Assembly (NCBI GenBank): GCA_026387615.1
Contig: JAPLLI010000059.1
Coordinates: 1 to 47,934, forward strand
Direction: 5' to 3'
From: Nitrospirota bacterium
GTDB taxonomy: Bacteria > Nitrospirota > Nitrospiria > Nitrospirales > Nitrospiraceae
Length of the DNA: 47,934 nt
The notes under the pieces were generated by a model. It saw only the letters and a program-made list of their open reading frames with translations, was not told the DNA's origin and did not search any database. Of this stretch, positions 17,472-26,218 are shown piece after piece. A program made the translations under genes and the position numbers. Numbering within the stretch: position 1 is the stretch's first letter; each line of letters starts with the position of its first letter.

Positions 17472-18689
17472 ATGAACAAACAGGTTGTCGCAGGGCTCGC
17501 GATAGGGCTGGTCATTCTACTGGTCACCGCGCTGACTCCCGTCAGGGAATCGCAGGCGACTCCGGCCTTTGCGCGCAAGTACAACGCGGACTGTGCCATG
17601 TGCCACTATCCGCATCCTCCCCGCTTAAACTCATTCGGCCAGAAGTTCCGCTGGGCCGGCTATCGAACGCCCAGTGAGTTCAACAAGGATCAGGACGTCA
17701 CAAAGGTGGGAGACTTCCTCTCGACTCGCCTGGCGACCCAGTTCGGCTACCAGAGTCATAACAAGGAACTCTCGCGGAGCGAATTCATCCTGAGAGACTT
17801 CTCGCTCTACTATGCGGGGGCGGTGTCGCAGAATATATCGGCCTGGACTCACACCTATATCAGTGGAACAGGCACCGTCAGTTTCGATGGGCAGATTCAA
17901 GGAGTGATGGGGAAGTCCGACCGTTTCTTCAGCTTGACGGGAGGACAGATGCACTTCCTCCAGCAACGAGGGCTGGGCGGCTTGGATCGCCAGGCCGGCA
18001 TCACGGCCAACCCGGTCAGCAGCACCAAGCTCACCAACGGCGGCGCGCCCATTAACTTCGACACGGTTCAAAAGGGACTAGAAGCCGCCTACGTCCAAGG
18101 GCAGGGGAAGCTTGTGGCCCAGGTGATGAACGGGGTCGACAAAAACGGAAGCGGCACCGCCAATGCCGTGGATATCGACCCGCAAAAGGACTACATCGTA
18201 TCGTATCAACATATCCTGGACGAGATCGCCTCAGGCCTCATGGTCTTCTACAACAAAGGGACGACGCATCTTGTAGCAAATGGTCCCGACCTCAGCCAGC
18301 GGGTGGATTTCTGGCGCACCGGCCTCTACCTGAACAAGGTCGTTCCCATGGGAGAAGTCGGCTACTTTGAACTGCAGGGAGGCTACGTGCGTAGCCATGA
18401 CAGCATGCCGATACAGGCAGGACCTGATAAGGACGGCAACGCCTACTACATAGAGTCTCAGCAATTCTTCATGGGGCCGGAACTGACCTTCATCGAACGG
18501 TTTTCCTTCATTGACCAGGATGTGGGACGTCCGAACAGCGTCCGCAAACTCTACACCGCTGGGGCGGTCACGCGGGTCCAGACCTGGGGACGGGCGGCGG
18601 TGGAATATACCCTGACAGACAATCGGGGGCTAGAAGTGAACGGCACGTCCGGCCATACCTTCCTCCTGGAATACATTCTGTTTTGGTAA
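17472..18689 (+). CDS. Cyc2-like fused monoheme cytochrome-porin
   Basis: A 405-residue outer-membrane protein. After a signal peptide ending near residue 29 comes one heme site, CAMCH at 41-45, in the context PAFARKYNADCAMCH and RLNSFGQKFRWAGY. This P-x-FAR ... CxxCH ... LN-x-FG-x-x-F-x-x-x-GY block is the N-terminal hallmark of Cyc2-type cytochrome-porins, in which a heme domain plugs a beta-barrel and moves electrons across the outer membrane. The remaining 350 residues have alternating barrel strands and end with LEYILFW, an aromatic barrel terminus. Iron oxidation is known for some Cyc2 proteins, but other relatives have unknown substrates. I prefer the ATG at 17472 because it starts the signal peptide. 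Confidence 0.75.
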   Translation: MNKQVVAGLAIGLVILLVTALTPVRESQATPAFARKYNADCAMCHYPHPPRLNSFGQKFRWAGYRTPSEFNKDQDVTKVGDFLSTRLATQFGYQSHNKELSRSEFILRDFSLYYAGAVSQNISAWTHTYISGTGTVSFDGQIQGVMGKSDRFFSLTGGQMHFLQQRGLGGLDRQAGITANPVSSTKLTNGGAPINFDTVQKGLEAAYVQGQGKLVAQVMNGVDKNGSGTANAVDIDPQKDYIVSYQHILDEIASGLMVFYNKGTTHLVANGPDLSQRVDFWRTGLYLNKVVPMGEVGYFELQGGYVRSHDSMPIQAGPDKDGNAYYIESQQFFMGPELTFIERFSFIDQDVGRPNSVRKLYTAGAVTRVQTWGRAAVEYTLTDNRGLEVNGTSGHTFLLEYILFW

Positions 18690-18693
18690 CGAC

Positions 18694-19557
18694 ATGAAGA
18701 ACCTGTTCTGGAAGCCGGAACTGATGAAACCCTTGGCCGGCGTACGACTGTTCCTATGCGTCGCCCTCCTGGCCCCCCTACTCGGCGGCTGCAACGAACC
18801 GCTCCGCCTGGCGAAGCCGATCCATGACAGTCCCGACCGGTATGTGATGTTAGATCCGCGATATGGAATGGGCGATAGCTGGGCGGCCAAACCCTTCGCC
18901 CATCCACTGGTGATGGATGAGAAGGATTGGGCTCGCCTCCTGGATGGCATTTCCGTCAAGCCGCGCAAATGGCTCCTCTCCATCGGCATGGCGCCCGAGG
19001 CGCGCGAGGCCTTCGACAAGGAGGAACGGCAATATCTGGCCCGCTACCTGACCGAAGGCTTTGCCAGGGCGAGACCGGACCATTGGGTCGCATTCTTCCT
19101 CAGCCGCCAACGCGACCATGACCTGATCGAGGTCACGTCCGGCGCGTTCTTCGTCACGGGCGACCGGATACATCTGGCCTTGGCCAATTATCGTTATGCC
19201 GTCTCCATGCCCTTCATCCAGGAGCAAATGCGGCAGGATCCATTGCGCCCGGCTGGTGAATCCTTCTATGAAGTGGTGCCAGGCCCCTATCAGTCGGTAC
19301 AGGCCGTGGCCGGGGACCTGAACCGGCCCCTGTTCTCGCACCTGTCCGATCTAGACATCCAGTACCAGGCCATCCTATCCTCTCCCGTCGCGCCTCGCAC
19401 GGGACAGGAGGATTTCGCCGCGCAGGCCGGAAACAGCCGGAGCCAGCCAGACCAGGTCCGGGAACGACTGAAGGCCCTCCAGAAACTGTGGGAACAGGGC
19501 CTCATCTCCAAAGAAGAATATCAGACCCAACGACTGCGCATCCTGAGTAGCCTCTAG
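18694..19557 (+). CDS. Lipoprotein with C-terminal SHOCT-like segment
   Basis: A 287-residue predicted lipoprotein with lipobox LLGGC near residue 33. The body is not recognised; it contains ISVKPRKW, AREAFDKEERQYLARYL and DHWVAFFLSR. The last 30 residues (LKALQKLWEQGLISKEEYQTQRLRIL) match a SHOCT-type short helix pair, which is common at protein ends and of structural or oligomerising use. It starts 4 bases after the cytochrome-porin gene, so it is very likely co-translated, and may anchor or assemble the outer-membrane conduit. An alternative start at 18724 gives a shorter signal peptide. Confidence 0.7.
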   Translation: MKNLFWKPELMKPLAGVRLFLCVALLAPLLGGCNEPLRLAKPIHDSPDRYVMLDPRYGMGDSWAAKPFAHPLVMDEKDWARLLDGISVKPRKWLLSIGMAPEAREAFDKEERQYLARYLTEGFARARPDHWVAFFLSRQRDHDLIEVTSGAFFVTGDRIHLALANYRYAVSMPFIQEQMRQDPLRPAGESFYEVVPGPYQSVQAVAGDLNRPLFSHLSDLDIQYQAILSSPVAPRTGQEDFAAQAGNSRSQPDQVRERLKALQKLWEQGLISKEEYQTQRLRILSSL

Positions 19558-19588
19558 CCGTGGATCAACCAGAACGGATGAGAATGAT

Positions 19589-20371
19589 ATGTTGGATCTC
19601 ATAAGTCGCAAGCTACGCCTCGAACGACGGGATGCTATAACGCGTCTGACGGCAGGCCTCTCCCTGATCTGTCTGCTGGGGCTTACGGGAGATATTCACG
19701 AAGGCGCCGCCTATGAAATGGACCAAACAGGACAAGGCGGCGCGCTGCACGGCCGGGTGACGTTCAACGGAGCGATCCCACAGGCTGAACGGTTGCGGGT
19801 TCCCCGGGACAGCGCGTTTTGCGGATCGACCATCCTGAAAGAGGCGCTCCACGTCGAGCCGCAATCCCATGGGGTCGCGGATGCGATCGTGAGCATCGAA
19901 GGCATCGAGAAGGGCAAACCGCTCCCGATGGAACAGGCCGTCACCATCGAGAACCGCCGCTGCCGGTTTCTCCCGCGGGTGCAAGCCACGACTCTGGGGG
20001 CCACATTGCTGGTCACCAATGAAGATCCGATCCTGCATAACACCAGGCTGCGCAAAGAAACCACCCAGGGGAAAACATTTTTAAATGTCGCGCTGCCCAA
20101 AGGCGTGCAGCCAGTCCAACGAACCCTGAGCGAACCAGGCCTCCTGCTGGTACTTTGCGCGGCCCACCCCTTTATGCGGGCCACGATCCAGGTCTTTGAG
20201 CACCCCTATTTTGCCGTCACCGATGCGAGCGGGAACTTTGACATCACGGCGATCCCGCCCGGAACGTACCTCTTGCGGGTCTGGCACGAGACGCTCGGCC
20301 TGAGCGAACAAACCCTCACGATTCCCGAGGGAGAGGCTCGCACCACCATGAATGTGAAGCTGGAATTCTAG
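19589..20371 (+). CDS. Exported cupredoxin-like protein with carboxypeptidase-regulatory-like domain
   Basis: A 260-residue exported protein (membrane segment near residues 20-34). The middle part resembles a cupredoxin-type fold: H150 in NEDPILHN, then C190, H193 and M196 in LCAAHPFM, an H-C-H-M set suitable for a type 1 copper site. The end, AVTDASGNFDITAIPPGTY followed by RVWHE, is a carboxypeptidase-regulatory-like beta-sandwich. Proteins of this make-up are often encoded near c-type cytochromes in chemolithotrophs. It follows the lipoprotein by 31 bases, so a periplasmic electron shuttle for the cytochrome-porin is a testable inference. Copper binding is not proven. Confidence 0.68.
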   Translation: MLDLISRKLRLERRDAITRLTAGLSLICLLGLTGDIHEGAAYEMDQTGQGGALHGRVTFNGAIPQAERLRVPRDSAFCGSTILKEALHVEPQSHGVADAIVSIEGIEKGKPLPMEQAVTIENRRCRFLPRVQATTLGATLLVTNEDPILHNTRLRKETTQGKTFLNVALPKGVQPVQRTLSEPGLLLVLCAAHPFMRATIQVFEHPYFAVTDASGNFDITAIPPGTYLLRVWHETLGLSEQTLTIPEGEARTTMNVKLEF

Positions 20372-20380
20372 GAGCAATCC

Positions 20381-22612
20381 ATGCCGCCTCGGTGGCTCGC
20401 CACGCTGGTTCGCAGCAAAACACCCTGGTCCCCCGAACAACGGCTCGTCTGGAGCCTGTCCGCCGTCATTACCCTGTTCATGCTGCTATATGGGGCCCTC
20501 CTCATCGTCAAGGAGCAGATTCGGACCAGGGAACAGGCGGAGCGGCGCGGGCTGGCCCTGGCGCGGGGACTGGTCTCCGTCGGTGGAACCGTGGTCTCCG
20601 ACAATCTCTACCTGGTGCAGCGGTCCTTAACCGAGGGCAAGCGAGACCCGGACATTCGCCGGGTGCTGGTCCTGGATGAGCAGCACATGGTGATCGCATC
20701 GGACCAGGTCCCCCTCATCGGCGAGAGGCTCACCGATACGATGCTGCAGGAAGCCGAGAAGAGCGGCCGTGAGTATGTGTCGGTCGGGGCTGATGCACAG
20801 GGGCAGGAGCGGATGGTGGTTTTTGAGCCGGTGTATGAGATCGACGAGAGCAGTCGCACCAGCCCTTCCGGAAGCAGCCCCCAGCTCAGCCACGCGACGC
20901 GGCATCCCGCAGGCTGGATCCTGGTCGAGCTGTCGCTTGAGGACAGCAAACTACAAGCCTACAACACCCTCGCGCGGCAGCTTCTGGTGACCCTGGCGCT
21001 GCTCCTTGTGACCGTCACGGCAGTCCGTCGAACGGTCCGCCGATTAAGCGGTGCGCTGCGAGCCGCGGAGGACAAGTTCCGCTTGATCGTGGAATCCGAA
21101 CCGGAATGCGTCACCACCGTCGACCTGGACGGGACCCTGCTGTCCATCAACCAGACCGGCCTGGCCCTCATTGAAGCCCACAGAGCCGAAGAGATCATCG
21201 GGCTGCCGGCCGTGAGCCTGATCCACCAGGACGATCATGCAGCATTTCAGCACGCGCACCAGATGGTCTGCGAAGGCCAATCAACCATCCTGTCGTTTCG
21301 GCTGATCGGCCTGCGCGGAGGATTACGATGGGTCGAGGCGCATTCAGCGCCGCTGCGCGATCCCCAGCGGGGGATTGTTTCCGTCCTGAGCATCAACCGC
21401 GATATCACCGAACAGCGGCGAGTGGAACAGGCCCTGCGGGACAGCGAGGCCCAGCTCCGGCAGTCTCAAAAAATGGAGGCCGTGGGGAAGCTGGCTGGCG
21501 GTATCGCCCATGACTTCAATAACCTCTTGATGGTGGTGATCGGTGGCTGTGCGTTACTAGAGAGCCGGCTGGACGTGAATGACCTTGTCCGCAAGAATCT
21601 GGCGCGGATTCAGGCAGCAGGGGAGCGAGGCGCGCTGCTGACCAAGCAGTTGCTGGCCTTTAGTCGGCAGCAAGTCTTGCAGCCGAAGATCCTCAACCTC
21701 AATGAAACGATCACGAGCATCGTGCCGATGCTCCAGCCGCTCCTCGGCGAACATATCACGGTGGTATCGGCCCTCGCACCGGATCTGGGACTGGTGGAGG
21801 TCGATCCGGGACAGATGGACCAAGTCATGATGAATCTCGCCGTCAATGCCCGTGACGCCATGCCCGATGGCGGAGCCCTCACCATCCAAACGGCCAACCT
21901 CGAACAGACAGAAACGACGGCTCATCCCCGCCCCCTCGTCCCCCCAGGCTCCTATGTGACGCTGACGATGACCGATACAGGCTGCGGGATGGATGCGAAG
22001 GTTCAAACCCACATTTTCGATCCGTTCTTCACCACCAAAGAAGTCGGCAAGGGCACGGGGCTTGGCCTCTCCATGACCTATGGGATCGTCAAACAAAGCG
22101 GAGGCTTCATCACCGTTCACAGCGAGCCGGCGCAAGGCGCCAGATTTACCGTCTATCTCCCCAGGGTCAAGCCAGTGGCCCCATCGGCCAACACCAATTT
22201 GCTCCCGGATCGCGCCGCGCTTGGCTCGGAAACGATTCTGTTGGTCGAAGACAACGAGATGGTCCGGCAAATCTGCCGTGAGATTATCCAAAGCAACGGG
22301 CATCGGGTCCTGGAGGCTTCCGGAGGCCAGGAAGCCATCGCACTCTGCCAGTCCCATACGGAACGGATTCACCTCTTGTTGACCGATGTGATCATGCCCG
22401 GCATGAGCGGATGGGAATTAGCAGACGCGGTACGGCCCATGCGAACAGACATGAAAGTGCTCTACATGTCCGGGTACACGGACCTTCACGAGAATCACCG
22501 GGAGGTTCTGGAATCAGAGGGGGCATTCCTCCAAAAGCCCTTCACGCCGGATGCGCTGGCACGCAAAATTCGCCAGGTGCTGGACGCGACCCTGCCCTCG
22601 CAGGGGCAATAA
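20381..22612 (+). CDS. Hybrid sensor histidine kinase (PAS-HK-REC)
   Basis: A 743-residue membrane hybrid kinase. Membrane segments near residues 25-43 and 195-213 enclose a periplasmic sensor of about 150 residues with CACHE-like features (VLVLDEQHMVIASDQ). One PAS unit follows (DKFRLIVESEPECVTTVD), then HisKA with AHDFNNLLMV near residue 373, an HATPase (DTGCGMD, FFTTKEVGKGTGLGL) and a receiver with LLTDVIMPGMSG. AGGAG precedes the ATG. It ends the cytochrome-porin operon with a 9-base gap, so it probably senses a periplasmic or outer-membrane signal connected with that pathway. No DNA-binding partner is encoded in the same operon. Confidence 0.88.
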   Translation: MPPRWLATLVRSKTPWSPEQRLVWSLSAVITLFMLLYGALLIVKEQIRTREQAERRGLALARGLVSVGGTVVSDNLYLVQRSLTEGKRDPDIRRVLVLDEQHMVIASDQVPLIGERLTDTMLQEAEKSGREYVSVGADAQGQERMVVFEPVYEIDESSRTSPSGSSPQLSHATRHPAGWILVELSLEDSKLQAYNTLARQLLVTLALLLVTVTAVRRTVRRLSGALRAAEDKFRLIVESEPECVTTVDLDGTLLSINQTGLALIEAHRAEEIIGLPAVSLIHQDDHAAFQHAHQMVCEGQSTILSFRLIGLRGGLRWVEAHSAPLRDPQRGIVSVLSINRDITEQRRVEQALRDSEAQLRQSQKMEAVGKLAGGIAHDFNNLLMVVIGGCALLESRLDVNDLVRKNLARIQAAGERGALLTKQLLAFSRQQVLQPKILNLNETITSIVPMLQPLLGEHITVVSALAPDLGLVEVDPGQMDQVMMNLAVNARDAMPDGGALTIQTANLEQTETTAHPRPLVPPGSYVTLTMTDTGCGMDAKVQTHIFDPFFTTKEVGKGTGLGLSMTYGIVKQSGGFITVHSEPAQGARFTVYLPRVKPVAPSANTNLLPDRAALGSETILLVEDNEMVRQICREIIQSNGHRVLEASGGQEAIALCQSHTERIHLLLTDVIMPGMSGWELADAVRPMRTDMKVLYMSGYTDLHENHREVLESEGAFLQKPFTPDALARKIRQVLDATLPSQGQ

Positions 22613-22618
22613 CTGACC

Positions 22619-22978
22619 TCAAAACGATAGGCACCGATCCCGTTCCGCCGCCGCCTTTATATAATCCGGCATACCCTTGATCGTCGCGCCAGACACGAGA
22701 TCCCCCACTCCGATCTGCCGCGCCACGGCGCAGGCCCCGCAGACCCAGATGGGAATATGCGCCGCCTGCACGGCAGCCAGCAGATCTTTCAGCGGCGTCA
22801 GGTTCACCCCTGTCACATGATCGGCAGCGCCCTTGCGTCCGAGCGTCACGGATTCATTCCAGAGCCAGAGGATGACATCGTGCCCTTGCTCCTTTGCCAC
22901 TTTCGCGGCCATGAACGGGAGCGTCGCCATCGTGGGATCATCCGTGCCCCGGCTTCCGGAAATAATAAACGTCGCCAC
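22619..22978 (-). CDS. DsrE-family protein
   Basis: A 119-residue DsrE/DsrF-like protein: Rossmann-type start ATFIISGSRGTDDPTMATLPF, then LWLWNESVTL and a conserved cysteine pair in WVCGACAVARQ near residue 80. Members carry sulfane sulfur or act in sulfur relay in the cytoplasm. The start is GTG with GGAGG at a 6-base spacing. Its stop lies 6 bases from that of the converging kinase gene, leaving no room for a hairpin terminator. It is the last gene of the minus-strand sulfur module. Confidence 0.8.
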   Translation of the reverse strand: MATFIISGSRGTDDPTMATLPFMAAKVAKEQGHDVILWLWNESVTLGRKGAADHVTGVNLTPLKDLLAAVQAAHIPIWVCGACAVARQIGVGDLVSGATIKGMPDYIKAAAERDRCLSF

Positions 22979-23015
22979 TCGATACCTCCTTCGACTCGTC
23001 GTTCGTCAATCGCAT

Positions 23016-23104
23016 GCGCGCGAGAAATGCGGGACAGCTTTTCTCGCGTTTTCCCGCCATTCACGTGCCTATTGCCTGTCGCGCCTTTCTCGCACGTCCC
23101 GCGC
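23016..23104. repeat. GC-rich intercistronic inverted-repeat element between the four-heme cytochrome and DsrE genes
   Basis: CGCGAGAAA (23019-23027) and TTTCTCGCG (23040-23048) form a perfect 9-bp stem with a 12-base loop. Further units of similar composition (GCGGGA and TTTCTCGCA types) continue to about 23104 with roughly 9-base spacing. It begins just after the TAA of the cytochrome gene. Units resemble those of the element between mlaE and mlaF. Confidence 0.65.
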
Positions 23105-23114
23105 ACATCACGCG

Positions 23115-24524
23115 TTACCTTGCAAGACTGCGCACATAATGGATGAGCTGCCACACCTGCTCATCCGGCAATCCGGCAAAGGACATCATGCCGGTCCCAG
23201 GCGATCCGTTCTTGATGATCCAGAACAGCTGCCCGTCCGGAAGGTCTTTCATCATCTTGCCGCATGTGAAGTTTCTGGGCGGAGGAACCAACGCCGCCCC
23301 CATGAAGCCTTGCCCGTTTCCTTGTTTTCCATGGCACATCGCACAGGCAACCGGCTGCGCCGACTGGAGGAATAAGGCTTTTCCGGCATTGATCGTTCCT
23401 TCAGAAGCCGGAAGCGGATTGGTTTTAGACAAGAAGTCCCCTGGCGCCTTCACGGTTTTCCGCTCTTGAGGACAGACACCCGTTGGTCCGCCACCCGATT
23501 GGGCAGCGGCCATCTCAGGGACGCCCTTGAACGTTGCCTTCAGATAGGCCATCACATCGGCCACGCCCTGCTGGCCGATGGTCAAGTTCCAATAGGGCAT
23601 GTTCGGCGATTTGCCCATCGCGGCGCCGCCATGGTTGATGACGTTGTAGAGATAGTCGATCGGAAGCTTTTCAAATGGAATGTTGGCATGGATCGCCGGT
23701 TTCGGATCCAACCCGGAAGCTGCCGGTCCGTCACCTTTGCCCGTCGCGCCGTGGCATTGCGAGCAATATTCCTTGTAGACGACTTTGCCACGATCGACGC
23801 TGGCCATCCCGAACTCCTGGCTGGTCCATGGCTCGTAGTACTTGAAGTCCTTCACGCCTTGCACCATGAGGAACCCGATCACCGCCCGGAGCTGTGGCTC
23901 CGTCGCATCGGCCAGAAACTCCCCGCTATGCGGCACGAAGTCTTGTGGATTCTGCCCGAAGCGGAAGAGCCAATCCTGATCGTATCGCTGTCCTGCTGCC
24001 ACGAGCGATGCACTCTGCGGCCCTCCGATGATCTTGCCGTTCTCTTCGATGACGTGGCAACCGAGACAGGCATGCGCCTTAAAGGCCATGCCACCGAAGG
24101 CGGCGTCGAACTTACTCACCTTCGCAAGATCGAACGCGCCGACGGTGACGCGCGGATCTTTGTTGTGCACAGCAAAGTAATCGGCGATCGCGTTGGCCTC
24201 CGACTCGGTGACCATCGGATGCTTGGACGGGGCCTCGGTGAGATCCCATCGGTAGCCCTTGGCATACAGCGGCGCTTCTTTGCCCGTCAGCCACCCGATC
24301 AACCAGGTCCGCTTGTACTTACTGCCGGCCCAGATGAGGTCTGGCGCCTTCAGATTGAAACGCGAGTCCGGCTTGCCTTCCAGCCTGTGGCATTGCACAC
24401 AGGTCTGCTGGATGATGTCCTTCGCGCGCGACTGATCGCTCCCGAACAATAGCCGGGGGGACAGGCCCATCGCTACGGCCAACATCAGCATGGCACCGAC
24501 AACCATGACCCGTCTTGTCTGCAT
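23115..24524 (-). CDS. Periplasmic four-heme cytochrome c
   Basis: A 469-residue exported cytochrome with signal peptide and four CxxCH sites: CVQCH near residue 42, then CLGCH, CSQCH and CAMCH. It reads as consecutive cytochrome c domains, each ending with an Ile/Val-x-x-Tyr/Phe helix, the last of which (IKNGSPGTGM) is closely related to the monoheme cytochrome at 15.9 kb. GGAGGAG before the ATG at 24524 places the start 5 codons inside the track ORF. It lies downstream of OsmC, the YedE pair and the TsdA-like enzyme on the same strand and is a reasonable electron acceptor for that module. Confidence 0.85.
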   Translation of the reverse strand: MQTRRVMVVGAMLMLAVAMGLSPRLLFGSDQSRAKDIIQQTCVQCHRLEGKPDSRFNLKAPDLIWAGSKYKRTWLIGWLTGKEAPLYAKGYRWDLTEAPSKHPMVTESEANAIADYFAVHNKDPRVTVGAFDLAKVSKFDAAFGGMAFKAHACLGCHVIEENGKIIGGPQSASLVAAGQRYDQDWLFRFGQNPQDFVPHSGEFLADATEPQLRAVIGFLMVQGVKDFKYYEPWTSQEFGMASVDRGKVVYKEYCSQCHGATGKGDGPAASGLDPKPAIHANIPFEKLPIDYLYNVINHGGAAMGKSPNMPYWNLTIGQQGVADVMAYLKATFKGVPEMAAAQSGGGPTGVCPQERKTVKAPGDFLSKTNPLPASEGTINAGKALFLQSAQPVACAMCHGKQGNGQGFMGAALVPPPRNFTCGKMMKDLPDGQLFWIIKNGSPGTGMMSFAGLPDEQVWQLIHYVRSLAR

Positions 24525-24558
24525 GTTGCTCCTCCTCAATACCAGTCATTCAAGAATG

Positions 24559-24656
24559 GTCTGTCTGGTCTGTCTAGTCTCTCTCGTCTGGCTGGTCTAT
24601 TCGGTCTATCTGGTTTAACAAACTACGCGGGACCGACCAGATGAACCAGACAGACC
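24559..24656. repeat. 9-base-period tandem and inverted repeat element between OsmC and the four-heme cytochrome
   Basis: Six contiguous plus-strand nonamers fill 24559-24612: GTCTGTCTG, GTCTGTCTA, GTCTCTCTC, GTCTGGCTG, GTCTATTCG and GTCTATCTG. After a 22-base spacer, an inverted arm (GACCAGATG, AACCAGACA) runs from 24635 to 24656. On the minus-strand transcript this is a long imperfect hairpin, 21 bases after the osmC stop codon and before the ribosome site of the cytochrome gene. Confidence 0.8.
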
Positions 24657-24677
24657 TTCCCCTCATTCCTGTCACCA

Positions 24678-25085
24678 TCAGGCCGAACGGTGATGGGGGT
24701 TCAGTTCAATCGTCACGCCGGCCGGCACCGCGATGGATTGATGCACCGTGCAACCATGTGCCACTTTCAGGAGCCGCTCGTTCTGTTCGGCCGCAAGGCG
24801 ATGCGGCACATGAATCCTCAGTGCAACCTGCCCCACCCGATGCGGCTGTTCCGCCATCGTCCATGCTGCCTCGATGCTCAATCCTTTGGTCGAGATCTGA
24901 TGCCGGTCACAATAGCGCCCGACGAAATACCCCACGCAACTGGCGATGGAACCGACAAAGAGTTCAACGGGGCTCATGCCGGCATCCTGCCCCCCATCCT
25001 CGATCGGCTGATCGGTCACCACGCGATGCGCGCCGCTGGTAATGTCGTAGCGAGTCCCGCCATGGTAGGCCACGGTCAGTTTCAT
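24678..25085 (-). CDS. OsmC-family protein
   Basis: A 135-residue OsmC/Ohr-fold protein with the two catalytic cysteines in ASCVGYF near residue 45 and HGCTVHQS near residue 110, and the DAGMSPVELF motif. Such enzymes reduce organic hydroperoxides or act on sulfane sulfur. The ATG at 25085 overlaps the stop of the yedE-like gene as ATGA and has AGGAGG upstream. Its place between sulfur transport genes and DsrE suggests a sulfur-linked thiol role rather than general peroxide stress; this is inference from context. Confidence 0.85.
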   Translation of the reverse strand: MKLTVAYHGGTRYDITSGAHRVVTDQPIEDGGQDAGMSPVELFVGSIASCVGYFVGRYCDRHQISTKGLSIEAAWTMAEQPHRVGQVALRIHVPHRLAAEQNERLLKVAHGCTVHQSIAVPAGVTIELNPHHRSA

Positions 25086-25612
25086 CGCGCACCTCCTGGT
25101 TTCGGAAGACGCAACGCAAGCCAGAGGCACAGAGCCCCCAGCGGAGCGGCAATCCAGAGGCCCCTCACCCCGAACGACCCATGAATCGTCACAGGCCCGT
25201 ACCGTCCGAACGAGAACAGGGCTGCTTCCAAATCAGGAAACATGAACGCAAAGACCAGCGCGCCAAGCAACCCGCCAAGGACTGTCACCCAGGCATCCGG
25301 CTTCCCCTCTGCTGCTGCGGCCAACGCCGTGCCAGGACAATAGCCTGCCACGGCGAATCCGATACCGAAAATCAGTCCCCCCAGCACCAGGCCAGGCAAA
25401 TACAACTCCTTCACCTTCATATGGGCGACGCCCCACAGATCCAACAGATGCACCCCGATCAATCCCACCCCGATCGCCGTCAGGATGAGTTTCATGATCG
25501 TGAAATCTTTCAGCCGTAACGCGTTGATGATCTTCGTCTGGCTGGAGGCCCCTGACAGCTGAAGCACCGCACCGAACGCAGCCCCCAGAGTCAGCCCCAA
25601 CAACAACTTCAT
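25082..25612 (-). CDS. YeeE/YedE-type sulfur transporter half (second)
   Basis: A 176-residue membrane protein with about five helices. The motif GFAVAGYCPGTALAAAAEGK carries the conserved G-x-x-x-x-GYCPGT of the YeeE/YedE (thiosulfate or sulfur uptake) family. The true start is the ATG at 25612, which overlaps the stop of the preceding family member by ATGA; the track ORF beginning at 25942 is an artefact of the upstream gene. With its partner it makes a two-gene version of the longer single-chain transporters. Confidence 0.85.
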   Translation of the reverse strand: MKLLLGLTLGAAFGAVLQLSGASSQTKIINALRLKDFTIMKLILTAIGVGLIGVHLLDLWGVAHMKVKELYLPGLVLGGLIFGIGFAVAGYCPGTALAAAAEGKPDAWVTVLGGLLGALVFAFMFPDLEAALFSFGRYGPVTIHGSFGVRGLWIAAPLGALCLWLALRLPKPGGAR

Positions 25613-26148
25613 CGCGTCCCCCAATCGCCATACAGCCACCGCGCCATGATGATCGCGCTGACAAAGACCGACGCTGAAAAGATGAGCGAACTGACCGCCA
25701 ACTGAGAGACACCGCTGATCATATGGCCGGAGGTGCAGCCCCCACCGAATCGCGCGCCGAACAGGAGAGTAAATCCCCCGATGAACGACCAGACCAGACG
25801 CCTTCCGGGAATTGGCCCAACTCGACGGCCCCACTCGGATGGCACGAGTCTCGTGCTGAATCGCTGCGTGACCCATGAAGCGAGAAACGCGCCGAGCGGA
25901 ATGCCCAGCACAAAAAAGAACTCGTAGTTGAGAAGCGTCCACCCGGCTGCAGCATCCGCGAGATAGGGACTCCTCTCCGCCACGTCAGGAAGGACGTGAT
26001 GCAGCAGGACCCCGTCCAGCACGGCATATTGGGTGGAGACGCCGATCGGTTGGGCCAGCGCCACCGCGAGGATTAAAACGATCCCGATTCCCAAGCCGCC
26101 GGCCCACCAGGGAATCGCAGGGACCACATGGACCACGTCATTCCGCAT
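25609..26148 (-). CDS. YeeE/YedE-type sulfur transporter half (first)
   Basis: A 179-residue membrane protein with four to five helices and the family motif GARFGGGCTSGHMISG, containing the conserved cysteine that relays thiosulfate in the TsuA/YeeE family. It is coupled by ATGA to the second half encoded next, so the two products likely form one transporter. Placement directly after the TsdA-like enzyme supports thiosulfate or a related sulfur compound as substrate. Confidence 0.85.
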   Translation of the reverse strand: MRNDVVHVVPAIPWWAGGLGIGIVLILAVALAQPIGVSTQYAVLDGVLLHHVLPDVAERSPYLADAAAGWTLLNYEFFFVLGIPLGAFLASWVTQRFSTRLVPSEWGRRVGPIPGRRLVWSFIGGFTLLFGARFGGGCTSGHMISGVSQLAVSSLIFSASVFVSAIIMARWLYGDWGTR

Positions 26149-26170
26149 ATGTCAACCGTTTCCCCTGACG

Positions 26171-26217
26171 CGTCATTCGTCTTGTGTCGCTCACGAGGGA
26201 CAGGTCACGCCTCACGA
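26171..26217. repeat. Weak heptamer element between the TsdA-like and YedE genes
   Basis: Heptamers CTCACGA (26190-26196), GGGACAG, GTCACGC and CTCACGA (26211-26217) follow each other, with CGTCATT and CGTCTTG units further left. The CGTCATTCGT segment also occurs in the elements at 5583 and 45855. It begins directly after the TAG of the TsdA-like gene. The arms pair poorly, so it is a degenerate case. Confidence 0.5.
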
Positions 26218-26218
26218 G

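Noticed and set aside
23466-24452. 328-codon plus-strand ORF
   Set aside because: Antisense to the four-heme cytochrome with its four CxxCH sites.
24559-24612. Possible CRISPR array from tandem repeats
   Set aside because: Units are 9 bases and contiguous without spacers, and no cas genes are present. The same applies to the heptamer arrays.
25613-25942. N-terminal extension of the second YedE half in the ORF track
   Set aside because: It is an out-of-frame reading of the first YedE gene. The ATGA junction at 25609-25612 is the natural start.
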